From contig JBAYVY010000005.1 in assembly GCA_041674345.1 (NCBI GenBank), positions 1-27,854 on the forward strand: a stretch of DNA of 27,854 nt. Direction: 5' to 3'. The DNA comes from JBAYVY01 sp041674345 (lineage in GTDB: Bacteria > Planctomycetota > Phycisphaerae > Phycisphaerales > Zrk34). The translations under genes were made by a program, and so were the position numbers. A model generated the notes under the pieces. The model was not told the origin of the DNA. It was given only the letters and a program-made list of their open reading frames with translations, and ran no database searches. Below are positions 9,191 to 16,389 of this stretch, in pieces (position 1 is the first letter of the stretch; every line of letters starts with the position of its first letter).

Positions 9191-9552
9191 GATGGCGGCG
9201 ATCCTCTTCGCCCCGGCGAGGCGCAGGGTTGTAGCCACGGGTGAAGCGCCCCCGGAAGGGGAAGCGCAACCCGTGGATGGAATCCGACAGTTTTGATTCT
9301 CGCCCCGACGGGGCGAAGGATACGCCCAACCTTGTCATGGGCCTCCTCCGCCCCCTGCCGGGGCGGTTTTTATTTCCCGGATTCCTTGCCACGGGTTGCG
9401 CTTCCCCGCCGGGGGCGGGGTCGCTCCACTCGTGGCTACATTCTTTCACCCCTTTGGGGTTTATGGATCGCGGTTTTTCCATGCGGGCTAAAGCCCGCAC
9501 GCCGGGGGTGTGTGCGAACGGTGCTCCGCGCGCTCGTTCGTGTGTTGGTATC
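9191..9552. other. 362-bp stretch of nested hairpins without a gene
   Basis: The region contains the large palindromic element at 9230-9440 and further small hairpins, for example TGCGGGCTAAAGCCCGCA (9482-9499) and CACCCCTTTGGGGT (9448-9461). The downstream debranching-enzyme frame remains open through here, but the translation is that of repeat DNA and not of the family, so it is treated as non-coding. Confidence 0.55.
9230..9440. repeat. 211-bp palindromic element with imperfect 46-52-bp inverted arms
   Basis: The left arm (9230-9275, starting TGTAGCCACGGGTGAAGCG) and the right arm (9389-9440, ending CTCGTGGCTACA) are near reverse complements, sharing GGGGAAGCGCAACCCGTGG exactly. Between them are two more hairpins made of GCCCCGACGGGGC and CCGCCCC-GGGGCGG. 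The whole can fold into a cruciform or branched RNA. It resembles repeats spread through planctomycete genomes and may be a non-autonomous mobile element. Confidence 0.6.
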
Positions 9553-11802
9553 ATGGCCCATATGACACGATCCAGGACCGCGCTTCCGGTTTATCACATC
9601 GACGCCCCCACGCTTTCGCCGCGCGGCGGGCCTGAATGGCTGCTGACCAACGGCACCGGGGCGTTCGCCATGGGCACGGCGCTCGGTTGCAACACCCGGC
9701 GTTACCACGGGTTTTTTCTGCCCGCCACCAAGCCGCCGGTCGGCCGCATCAATGCCGTCAGCTTCATCGCGCCGACGCTGCACATCGACGGGCAAATCCA
9801 CGAACTGTTCAACTGCGAATTCGCGGCCCCCGGCCCCGGCCCCGGAAGTTCACCCGTCTTTCATCCGCACGGTCACAATCATCTGGTCGCCTTTGCGAAA
9901 ACGCCGACCACTGTCGCCTGGACCCATCGTGTCGGCGATATCGAACTGGTCCAAACCCTTCGACTGATCTGGAAAAAACAACTCGGCGTGATGCGCTATG
10001 AGCTTCGTCGCACTCTGACTCCCTCCCCCCCTGGGGGAGGGCTGGGGAGAGGGGACGCAAGACACGGCGACCGCGAAACAGACGCCGGTCGTGACTCCAC
10101 GCCTCCTCACCCTAACCCTCTCCCAGAGGGAGAGGGGACCGCCCCCGACCGCCTCACCCTCTCCCTGCGGCCCTTTCTCGCCATGCGCGACTTCCACGCA
10201 TTGCGTCACGCTTACGATCTACCCATCGACGCCCAATCGCACGGCTCCTCCGTCACCGTCACCAACGCCGACCTGCCCCCGCTGTTCATGCAAACCGACA
10301 CCGGTCGCTTCATCAGGCAACCCGACTGGTGGCATAACTTTCATTACCGCATCGACGCCGACCGGCAACAGGATTGCACCGAATCGCTCTGGACCCCCGG
10401 AAGCTGGGACATCACCTTCGACATCCGCAACCTCCAACCCGTCACGCTCGCGTTCGGCATCGACCCCATTGACTGGCCGCTGATTCAGCGGCCCGACCGG
10501 CGCGTTTCGCATTTGCGGAAACTCATCGAACAAACCATTCCCCCTCTCCCCCTGGGAGAGGGCGGGGGTGAGGGGAGCTTAAAAGGCGAACCCGTGCCAT
10601 CAAAGCGCCAGCCGAAATCCAACGTCCCCTCTCCCCAACCCTCCCCCATAGGGGGAGGGAGTCCGGCCGCGCTCGTCGCCGCGTCGGATGATTTCGTCGT
10701 CGATCGCACGGTGGCCGGCAAACCCTCGACGACGATCATCGCCGGCTATCCGTGGTTCAGCGATTGGGGCCGCGACACGATGATCGCCCTGCCCGGCTGC
10801 CTGCTGGTGACCGGTCGCCACGACGAAGCGAGCGACACGCTGCTCACCTTCGCCGCGCACATCCGCGACGGGCTGATCCCCAACCGTTTCGACGACTACG
10901 GCGAAGACCCGCACTACAACACCGTCGATGCGTCGCTCTGGTTCATCCACGCCTGCCTCGAATACGTCCGCATCACCGGCGACCGCAAAACATGGTCCGC
11001 CTGGCTCCAGCCGGCCTGCGAGCGGATCATCACCGCGTACCAGCAAGGCACGCGCTTCGCCATCGGCATGTCCGACGACGGTCTGATCCACGCGGGCAAT
11101 CCGCTGACGCAACTGACGTGGATGGACGCGGCCCGCGACGGCGTGGTGTTCACGCCCCGCTGGGGGAAAGCCGTCGAAATCAACGCCCTGTGGTATCGCG
11201 CCCTGACCGGCTGCGTGCCGCTGATGCCCGCGGTGATCGGTCGGCCGTGGGCGGCGCTGGCGAAAAAAGTGAAGCGTTCGTTCAACGCTGTTTTCTGGAA
11301 CGAAAAGCTCGGTTGTCTGTTCGATCACGTCAACATTGAGCGCACCGACGCTTCGTTGCGCCCCAATCAGATGTTCGCCGTGTCGCTGGGAGGCGATCTG
11401 CTCTCGCCGGCGCGCCGGAAACAGATCATGCGCATCGTGCGGGAGAGACTTTACACGCCGATGGGCATTCGCACACTGCCGGCGGACGATGCGAATTACC
11501 ACGCGCGCTTCACCGGTTCGATGTTCGAGCGCGATCGCGCCTACCACCAGGGCACGGTGTGGCAATGGCTGATCGGACCGTTCATCGAGGGCTGGCTCCG
11601 CGCCGATGATTTCTCGGAAAAAGCCCGCGCCGAATCGCGTGACATGCTCGCCCCGCTGATCGCGCAACTTGACAAGGATTCGCTGGGGCAATTGCACGAG
11701 GTCGCCGACGCCGACGCCCCGCACCTTCCGTCCGGCTGCCCCGCGCAGGCATGGAGCGTCGCCGAGACGCTTCGCGCCGCGATGTTGATCGAAAATAAAT
11801 GA
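9553..11802 (+). CDS. Glycogen debranching enzyme (amylo-alpha-1,6-glucosidase type) with two repeat-derived inserts
   Basis: A 749-residue cytoplasmic enzyme of the GDE family. Residues 15-330 match the N-terminal beta-rich GDE_N domain (WLLTNGTGAFAMGTALGCNT, RRYHGFF, LRPFLAMRDFHALR). Residues about 375-745 match the (alpha/alpha)6 GDE_C domain: GYPWFSDWGRDTMIALPG, NRFDDYGEDPHYNTVDASLW, LTWMDAARDG, PRWGKAVEINALWY and YHQGTVWQWLIGPF. It removes alpha-1,6 branch glucose from glycogen and would work with the GH15 enzyme upstream. Two inserts of about 40 residues each (near 156-196 and 328-370) are translated palindromic repeats, rich in PPGGG, PLPEGEG and PSPIGGG. Without them the length would be about 665, the usual family size. 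The start at 9553 (or 9562) is chosen because family similarity begins there; no clear Shine-Dalgarno is seen. Confidence 0.9.
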   Translation: MAHMTRSRTALPVYHIDAPTLSPRGGPEWLLTNGTGAFAMGTALGCNTRRYHGFFLPATKPPVGRINAVSFIAPTLHIDGQIHELFNCEFAAPGPGPGSSPVFHPHGHNHLVAFAKTPTTVAWTHRVGDIELVQTLRLIWKKQLGVMRYELRRTLTPSPPGGGLGRGDARHGDRETDAGRDSTPPHPNPLPEGEGTAPDRLTLSLRPFLAMRDFHALRHAYDLPIDAQSHGSSVTVTNADLPPLFMQTDTGRFIRQPDWWHNFHYRIDADRQQDCTESLWTPGSWDITFDIRNLQPVTLAFGIDPIDWPLIQRPDRRVSHLRKLIEQTIPPLPLGEGGGEGSLKGEPVPSKRQPKSNVPSPQPSPIGGGSPAALVAASDDFVVDRTVAGKPSTTIIAGYPWFSDWGRDTMIALPGCLLVTGRHDEASDTLLTFAAHIRDGLIPNRFDDYGEDPHYNTVDASLWFIHACLEYVRITGDRKTWSAWLQPACERIITAYQQGTRFAIGMSDDGLIHAGNPLTQLTWMDAARDGVVFTPRWGKAVEINALWYRALTGCVPLMPAVIGRPWAALAKKVKRSFNAVFWNEKLGCLFDHVNIERTDASLRPNQMFAVSLGGDLLSPARRKQIMRIVRERLYTPMGIRTLPADDANYHARFTGSMFERDRAYHQGTVWQWLIGPFIEGWLRADDFSEKARAESRDMLAPLIAQLDKDSLGQLHEVADADAPHLPSGCPAQAWSVAETLRAAMLIENK
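10018..10139. repeat. Palindromic repeat inserted in-frame in the debranching enzyme, copy 1
   Basis: Arms at 10021-10054 and 10102-10138 are inverted copies of a CCCTCTCCC..GGGAGAGGG type sequence, each itself a small hairpin. They lie between the codons for MRYELRRT and those for LTLSLRPFLAMRDFH, which are contiguous in ordinary members of the family. The frame stays open through the whole element. Confidence 0.75.
10536..10662. repeat. Palindromic repeat inserted in-frame in the debranching enzyme, copy 2
   Basis: Arms at 10540-10575 and 10626-10661 are inverted copies; the reverse complement of the right arm is nearly the same as the left arm of copy 1 (both contain GGGGGAGGG then TGGGGAGAGGGG). 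It sits in the linker between the N-terminal and catalytic domains, after HLRKLIEQTI and before LVAASDDFVVDR. No stop codon arises. Confidence 0.75.
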
Positions 11803-11827
11803 CTGAACTTTTGCGAAAGTTCGGTCA
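11800..11827 (+). terminator. Hairpin at the debranching-enzyme stop codon
   Basis: TGACTGAACTTT and AAAGTTCGGTCA pair with one wobble or mismatch around a TGCG loop, a stable tetraloop-like turn. The stem begins at the TGA stop itself. There is no T-run after it, so it may stabilise the 3' end or weaken read-through instead of being a classic terminator. Confidence 0.4.
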
Positions 11828-11881
11828 ATGAGTTGGTTTTCCTCCGCGGTTCCGCGTGTCATGCTTCAAGGACGAAATACG

Positions 11882-13114
11882 ATGAATACGAACGCTTCGA
11901 CGACGACGGATCGCTGGCGCGTGGCGATGACGGATCAGGCGGTGTTTGCGCAATCGGCGACGGCTCGCGATGTGCGACCGGACGATTGGCGCGAGCGGTT
12001 GAGCGCGTTCATGCGATTGACCGGCGTGGCGTGCGTGGGCGCCAAGCGGCTGGTCGGCAATGACAAGCAGCATATTTTTTCGATGGGCGAAATGGTCGTC
12101 CACCCCAAGGGCTTTCACCATCACGGGGGCGAGACGAACTTTCGATGCTATCGGTTCCCGGAGGAAACGGATGTGATCGCCGGCGGTGTGATGGCGGTGG
12201 ATCGCAAGGCGTTCGATGCGGTGAACGGCACGGAGTTGTTGCGGGGCGAATTGGGCGGTGTGCGATTGGGACTGGCGTTGCGGAAGGCGGGGCATCGCGT
12301 GGTGACGGTGCCTCAGGTGGTGGTGACGGACGCGCATGAGGTTTCGCCGGCCCCGGAAGAGGATGCGGCGTTTGGCAAGGCGTGGGGGTTTGACTGGCGC
12401 GCGGCGGACATGAAGGTGGTGCGGGAAAAGTATGCGGGGACGGGGTTGTTGTGGAATGTGCGGTTTCACGCGGGGGCGATGCCGTTCGATCGGTATGATT
12501 ATCGACCGGCCCCGGTGTGGGTGAGCTACCAACAGGCGGAGGTGTTTCGTCAGCGCGCGGATCATCTGTGCAAGATGGCGGCGAAACTGGTCGAGGGTGG
12601 GGGGCGGGGGCAATTAATTGCCCCCGCCGGGGCGCTGTTGGAGATCGGTTGCGGGGACGGGTTGTTCAGTCATTTGATCGCGTCGCTGGGTGTGGAGGTG
12701 GTGGGGTTGGACCCGGAGGAGCGGGGGATAGCGCAGGCGATTGAAAAGACGAAGGACCAGGTTTATGCCGGTTCCGGGGGGCGGCCGCGGTACATGGTGG
12801 GCGGCGGGGAGAAGTTGCCGTTCGGGGACGGGGCGTTCGCGGCGGTGTGCCTGTTCGATGTGATCGAACACCTGGACAACCCGGTGGCGGTGTTGCGTGA
12901 GATCGTGCGTGTGTTGCGTCCGGGCGGACAGGCGTTGCTGGTGACGCCGATGTGGCAATACGGCGGATGGTCGGACCCGATGTACCACGCGACGGAATAC
13001 ACGATGAGCCAACTGGTGAATCAGATCAGCGCGGTGGGCGGACTGACGGTGACGAACGTGGCGACGATCGGCGGGGTGTACCGCGACGCGGTGGTGACGG
13101 CGGGGAGGAATTGA
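11882..13114 (+). CDS. Fusion of a C-terminal half GT2 glycosyltransferase with a SAM-dependent methyltransferase
   Basis: A 410-residue protein. Residues about 20-215 look like the second half of a family-2 glycosyltransferase: VACVGAKRLVGNDKQHIFSM, ETDVIAGGVMAVDRKAFDAV, LGLALRKAGHRVVTVPQVVV and KAWGFDWRAADM. The first half of that fold, with the nucleotide-binding DxD motif, is absent. Residues about 245-410 are a class I methyltransferase: motif I LLEIGCGDGLFSHL, acidic VVGLDPEE, motif LPFGDGAFAAVCLFDVIEHL and VLRPGGQALLVTP. Methylation of a sugar or glycan precursor is inferred. Just before motif I the gene carries a 26-bp perfect palindrome. ATG 11882 is preferred over 11828 because AAGGA lies about ten bases upstream and the earlier start abuts a hairpin. 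The same-strand debranching gene ends 79 bases upstream. Confidence 0.8.
   Translation: MNTNASTTTDRWRVAMTDQAVFAQSATARDVRPDDWRERLSAFMRLTGVACVGAKRLVGNDKQHIFSMGEMVVHPKGFHHHGGETNFRCYRFPEETDVIAGGVMAVDRKAFDAVNGTELLRGELGGVRLGLALRKAGHRVVTVPQVVVTDAHEVSPAPEEDAAFGKAWGFDWRAADMKVVREKYAGTGLLWNVRFHAGAMPFDRYDYRPAPVWVSYQQAEVFRQRADHLCKMAAKLVEGGGRGQLIAPAGALLEIGCGDGLFSHLIASLGVEVVGLDPEERGIAQAIEKTKDQVYAGSGGRPRYMVGGGEKLPFGDGAFAAVCLFDVIEHLDNPVAVLREIVRVLRPGGQALLVTPMWQYGGWSDPMYHATEYTMSQLVNQISAVGGLTVTNVATIGGVYRDAVVTAGRN
12603..12628. repeat. 26-bp perfect palindrome inside the methyltransferase gene
   Basis: GGCGGGGGCAATT at 12603-12615 is followed directly by its reverse complement. It is read in-frame as part of EGGGRGQLIAPAG, immediately before methyltransferase motif I, where family members normally have a short variable linker. 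Confidence 0.75.
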
Positions 13115-13130
13115 TTTTTCAGAGGGACCA

Positions 13131-13205
13131 AGGGACAGAGGCACGAAGGGACGAAGTGGGGAGGGATTGGCTTCTTTCACTTCGTCCCTTCGTGCCTTCG
13201 TCCCT
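13131..13205. terminator. Long hairpin between convergent genes (28-bp arms)
   Basis: Arm 13131-13158 (AGGGACAGAGGCACGAAGGG and on) and arm 13178-13205 are reverse complements at about 26 of 28 positions, with a 19-base loop. It lies between the ends of the methyltransferase gene and pheA and could terminate transcription from both sides. The GGGACGAAGGCACGAA words suggest a dispersed repeat family, so it is also listed as a possible mobile palindrome. Confidence 0.55.
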
Positions 13206-13219
13206 AATCCCTGTTTTCT

Positions 13220-14320
13220 TCAACCCAAAACCTGCGACGCTTTGGGGAATGATCCGAGCACGGACAGATGCAGGCAGTGGGTTCGTGCTTCTTCGAGGGC
13301 GTGGATCATGTTGGGATCGTCGGTGTGTCCTTCGCAGTCGATGAAGAAGTAATATTCCCAGTTGACGCGCTGTGACGGGCGTTTGTCGATGTGGGTGAGG
13401 TTGACGCCGTGGCGTGCGAAGACGTTGATGACCTCGGCGAGGGTGCCGGGCTTGTGGGCGGTGGTGAACATGATGGCGGTTTTGTCGGCGCCGCCCCCGG
13501 AGGGCCTGGCGGTGTCGCGGCTGATGACGAAGAAGCGGGTGACGTTGTTGGGGTTGTCTTCGATGTTGGCGTGTTTGATGGGCAGGTCGTACATTTTCGC
13601 GGCCAGCGACGAACCGATCGCCGCGACGGTCGGATCGGTCACGGCCAGTTCGGCGGCCTTGGCGGTGGAGTTGAGCGGCACGCGCTCGGCCTGTTGAAGA
13701 TGTGTGCCCAGCCAGCGGCGGCACTGGTCGAACACTTCGGGGTGCGAACAGACTTTTGTGATCTGGTCGTCGCCGCCTTTGGACATCACGTTTTGATGCA
13801 CGTAGAGCAGCACCTCGGCACAAACTTTGGCGGTGGATTGCATGAAGCAATCGAGCGTGAGGCGGATGCCCCCGCCGGTGGAGTTTTCGATGGGAACCAG
13901 GCCCATATCGACGGCTCCGCGCTCGACTTCCTGAAAGACCTGCGAGATGAAATCGACGGCGATGTAGTCGCTGGACGAGCCGAACTGCGCGATCGCGGCC
14001 TGGTGACTGAACGACCCGGCAGGCCCCAAGTAAGCAACCCGCGGGGCGCGCTGAAGCGCGAACGCGGCGGACATGATTTCGCGGTAGATCGCTTCCATCG
14101 CCTTGTCGGGCGTGGGGCCTCGGTTCACGGCCCGGATGTGTTCGAGAACGTGTCGCTCCCGGTCGGGGGCGTAGGTGGCCTGTTGCTGACCCTGCTTGGC
14201 CTTGCCGATGTCGAGGACGACGTTGGCGCGGTCGTTAAGCAGGCGGATGATCTGCTCGTCGAGCTGGTCGATGCGATGACGCAGGGGGGACAGGTCGGGA
14301 TGGGAGGGTGATTCGGTCAT
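13220..14320 (-). CDS. pheA: Bifunctional chorismate mutase / prephenate dehydratase with ACT domain
   Basis: A 366-residue P-protein that turns chorismate into prephenate and then phenylpyruvate in phenylalanine synthesis. Residues 10-95 are an AroQ-type chorismate mutase helix bundle (LRHRIDQLDEQIIRLLNDRA; IGKAKQ; YAPDRERHVLEHI; YREIMSA). Residues 98-275 are the dehydratase: YLGPAGSFSHQAA, PIENSTGGGI and the NNVTRFFVIS segment carrying the conserved TRF. Residues 285-360 are the ACT regulatory domain with GTLAEVINVFARHGVNLTHI and DKRPS, matching the GALA and ESRP phenylalanine-binding motifs of the family. Length and order are normal. It is convergent with the methyltransferase gene and divergent from the membrane-protein pair. 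Confidence 0.95.
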   Translation of the reverse strand: MTESPSHPDLSPLRHRIDQLDEQIIRLLNDRANVVLDIGKAKQGQQQATYAPDRERHVLEHIRAVNRGPTPDKAMEAIYREIMSAAFALQRAPRVAYLGPAGSFSHQAAIAQFGSSSDYIAVDFISQVFQEVERGAVDMGLVPIENSTGGGIRLTLDCFMQSTAKVCAEVLLYVHQNVMSKGGDDQITKVCSHPEVFDQCRRWLGTHLQQAERVPLNSTAKAAELAVTDPTVAAIGSSLAAKMYDLPIKHANIEDNPNNVTRFFVISRDTARPSGGGADKTAIMFTTAHKPGTLAEVINVFARHGVNLTHIDKRPSQRVNWEYYFFIDCEGHTDDPNMIHALEEARTHCLHLSVLGSFPKASQVLG

Positions 14321-14392
14321 GGCAAATCGCTTGTTTGGTCGATAGGAATAATTGCGGATTGTAGCGGGAAATGGAGATGGGAGAAACGTGAG

Positions 14393-14489
14393 GATTTCGG
14401 ATTTGGGATTGCGGATTTCGGATTGATTCGGTCAATCGCATCAACGCGCTGTTTTCCAATCCGAAATCCGCAATCTGAAATCCGCAATT
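14393..14489. repeat. Long GGATTTCGGATT-type hairpin
   Basis: Left arm 14393-14425 (ending TTGCGGATTTCGGATTG) and right arm 14457-14489 (starting CAATCCGAAATCCGCAAT) pair over 19 exact bases and then imperfectly. The arms consist of internal GCGGATTT/TCGGATTT units. It fills most of the gap between pheA and the membrane-protein gene, and its right arm ends at the ribosome binding site of the latter. Confidence 0.65.
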
Positions 14490-14502
14490 GGAGCAACAGC
14501 CC

Positions 14503-15360
14503 ATGCCCATCAGTGACGATCTACGCGGGATGCTGGAGCAGATCAGCGGGCAGGTGCCTGTCTGGCTGGACGCGGCGGTGGCAATGGCGGGGATTTGGGG
14601 CGTGTTTCTGTGGTTGTTCGGCGGGCGGATCATCAAGCCGTCGCTGGCGATGTCGGGGCTGATCGCCGGGGCGTTGATCGGCGCATTGGTCGGGCGTGAT
14701 CTGGGCGGGCCTGAAAAGGTGGCGATCGCGGTGATCGTCGGCGGAGTGATCGGCGCGGTGATCGTGTGGGCGACTTATCGGGTGTGGGTGGCGTTGTTGC
14801 TGGCGACGGTGCTGGGACTGGTCGCTCCGTGGGCGGTGCTGGCATGGCACGGGCAAGGCGGGCCGGAATTGAAACAGTCGATCAAGGAAGAGGTCAAAGG
14901 CATCGCGGAAAAAGGCGGCGAAGCCCTCGCGGCCGATTCGGCGAACGCGGACGAATCAGCGGAGGGAACCGCGAATCACGCGGCGGCCGGCAAGGAATTG
15001 TTCGACCGCATGGTCGAAGCCGTCAAACGACTGACCGGCGAACTGCGCGACTGGTGGGAACAATCGGTCAGCGCGTCGCTGCGATGGTCGGCATTGGCGG
15101 GCGGGCTGATGATGGCGATCGCGGGATTGATGCTGGGGTTGCTGATGCCGGAACTGGGCGCGTCGGTCGTGGCGTCGATCAGCGGGGCGACGCTGATGAC
15201 CGCGGCGGCGTTGCGGCTGGGCGGGCGATATGTGCCGTCGATGAGCGAATGGTTACCGGACTCACCCCGAAGATTGCTGATCGCGCTGGCGGTGCTGGCG
15301 GCGGTCGGAGCGTTGATTCAGTGGACAATTCTGCGGCGAAAAGCCGATAAATCAGAGTGA
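14503..15360 (+). CDS. Multi-pass membrane protein, function unknown
   Basis: A 285-residue protein with two hydrophobic blocks separated by a charged helical segment. Block one (residues about 20-115) has glycine-rich helices such as LIAGALIGALVG and VIVGGVIGAVIVWATYRV. The middle part (about 120-185, KEEVKGIAEKGGEALAAD and on) is hydrophilic and probably helical. Block two (about 190-275) has MMAIAGLMLGLLM and LLIALAVLAAVGALIQ. The layout is reminiscent of DUF4203/TMEM198-like proteins, but this is only an impression. ATG 14503 is preferred because GGAG is at 14490-14493. The next gene, 83 bases downstream, has a similar architecture, so the two probably work together. Confidence 0.7.
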   Translation: MPISDDLRGMLEQISGQVPVWLDAAVAMAGIWGVFLWLFGGRIIKPSLAMSGLIAGALIGALVGRDLGGPEKVAIAVIVGGVIGAVIVWATYRVWVALLLATVLGLVAPWAVLAWHGQGGPELKQSIKEEVKGIAEKGGEALAADSANADESAEGTANHAAAGKELFDRMVEAVKRLTGELRDWWEQSVSASLRWSALAGGLMMAIAGLMLGLLMPELGASVVASISGATLMTAAALRLGGRYVPSMSEWLPDSPRRLLIALAVLAAVGALIQWTILRRKADKSE

Positions 15361-15432
15361 TGCGCCTTGCGGTTTGCGTCCCGCGGCTTGCGGAGTAAAC
15401 GCATCCCGCAGTCCGCACAGCGCATCCGCACG
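15361..15432. repeat. TGCGG-type intergenic hairpin
   Basis: GCGCCTTGCGGTTTGCGTCC and more on the left faces GCATCCCGCAGTCCGCACAG on the right. The arms pair imperfectly. It is of the same kind as the repeat at 22448-22512 and lies between the two membrane-protein genes. Confidence 0.45.
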
Positions 15433-15443
15433 GAGACGACGCC

Positions 15444-16214
15444 ATGTTTGCGATACTCGCACAAGCAGCCAGTCAGTCCGTTCAACCCAGTCAACCCGAT
15501 CAGGCGACCGCGATGGTCGTGCCCCGGATTTTCGAGCGGCTGGACACGCTGGCGCACCCCGACAAACTGGTCACGATCCTCGAACAGACCGGATGGGTCG
15601 TGGCGTGCATCTTCATCGCGGTCGGCGTGCTGTGCCTGCTCCAGGGTTATAAACTTTACAAAGGCGTCGTGCTGTTGCTGGCGCTGATCGTCGGCATGGT
15701 GCTGGGCTACAAACTCGGCCAGACGATTCAGGCCGAGGTCATCGTCGCCGGTTGCGTGGGCGTGCTGATGGCGGTCGTCGCCTGGCCGTTCATGAAGTAC
15801 GCGGTGGCGATTTGCGGCGGGCTGGCCGGGGCGTTCCTCGGCGCCAATTGCTGGACCGCGCTGGCGACGCAGGCGGGCAACACTTCCTCGCTCAATCTCG
15901 ACCCCCATGCTTACTGGGCCGGAGCGTTGATCGGGCTGATCTTCTTCGGCCTGCTCAGCTTCATCCTTTTTGAAGTCAGCATCGTGCTGTTCACCAGCGT
16001 GTCCGGCTCGGTACTGGCGGTGCTGGGCGTCATCGCGCTGCTGCTGCAAGTGCCCGGCTGGCGCGATGCGATCGCCGGGACCGTGCAGGCCAATCCGTTG
16101 GTTTTGCCGATGCTCGTCGCCGTGCCCGCGGTGATCGGACTGGTGCTGCAACACCATCTGGGCGGCATGAAGAAGGGCGACGCCAAACCCAAAGCCGCGC
16201 CTGCCAAGGCGTAA
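15444..16214 (+). CDS. Second multi-pass membrane protein, function unknown
   Basis: A 256-residue protein. After a hydrophilic lead (residues 1-50) come about six hydrophobic helices: WVVACIFIAVGVLCLLQGYK, VVLLLALIVGMVLGYKLG, VIVAGCVGVLMAVVAW, VAICGGLAGAFLGANCW, WAGALIGLIFFGLLSFILF and VLPMLVAVPAVIGLVL. The glycine-rich pairs (GMVLGYKLG, GAFLGANCW) resemble the DUF4203/TMEM198-like pattern noted for the preceding gene. The end is a lysine-alanine tail (KKGDAKPKAAPAKA). GGAG lies eight bases before the ATG. The gene is co-directional with the previous one and likely co-transcribed. No function can be assigned. Confidence 0.7.
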   Translation: MFAILAQAASQSVQPSQPDQATAMVVPRIFERLDTLAHPDKLVTILEQTGWVVACIFIAVGVLCLLQGYKLYKGVVLLLALIVGMVLGYKLGQTIQAEVIVAGCVGVLMAVVAWPFMKYAVAICGGLAGAFLGANCWTALATQAGNTSSLNLDPHAYWAGALIGLIFFGLLSFILFEVSIVLFTSVSGSVLAVLGVIALLLQVPGWRDAIAGTVQANPLVLPMLVAVPAVIGLVLQHHLGGMKKGDAKPKAAPAKA

Positions 16215-16295
16215 TGACGCGGCTTGTAATTCGACATTCGGCGCGCCTGGTGGCGGCGTGCCGGCTTCCGGGAGCCGCCGTGAAGCAGCGGAGCG

Positions 16296-16337
16296 AAACC
16301 CCCGTACCCACGGAAGTTCGGCTGGTGTCGGGGGTTT
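16296..16337 (+). terminator. Candidate terminator after the membrane-protein pair
   Basis: AAACCCCCG (16296-16304) pairs with CGGGGGTTT (16329-16337) around a structured loop, and TTTTGCATTTAT follows the stem. A second small stem GGCAC-GAA-GTGCC (16362-16374) followed by CCTTTTA lies 25 bases on. Together they could end transcription before the PHP gene. Confidence 0.45.
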
Positions 16338-16389
16338 TGCATTTATAACCGTTTAGCGGGCGGCACGAAGTGCCCCTTTTATCGCTATC

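Noticed and set aside
9241..9552. N-terminal extension of the debranching enzyme
   Set aside because: The extension is translated repeat DNA; family similarity begins after ATG 9553.
9448..10140. CRISPR-like repeats
   Set aside because: The repeated words are inverted, unequally spaced and lack unique spacers of constant size; they are palindromic elements.
10600..11862. Long minus-strand open frame under the debranching enzyme
   Set aside because: The plus-strand frame carries the GDE catalytic motifs; the antisense one is a composition effect.
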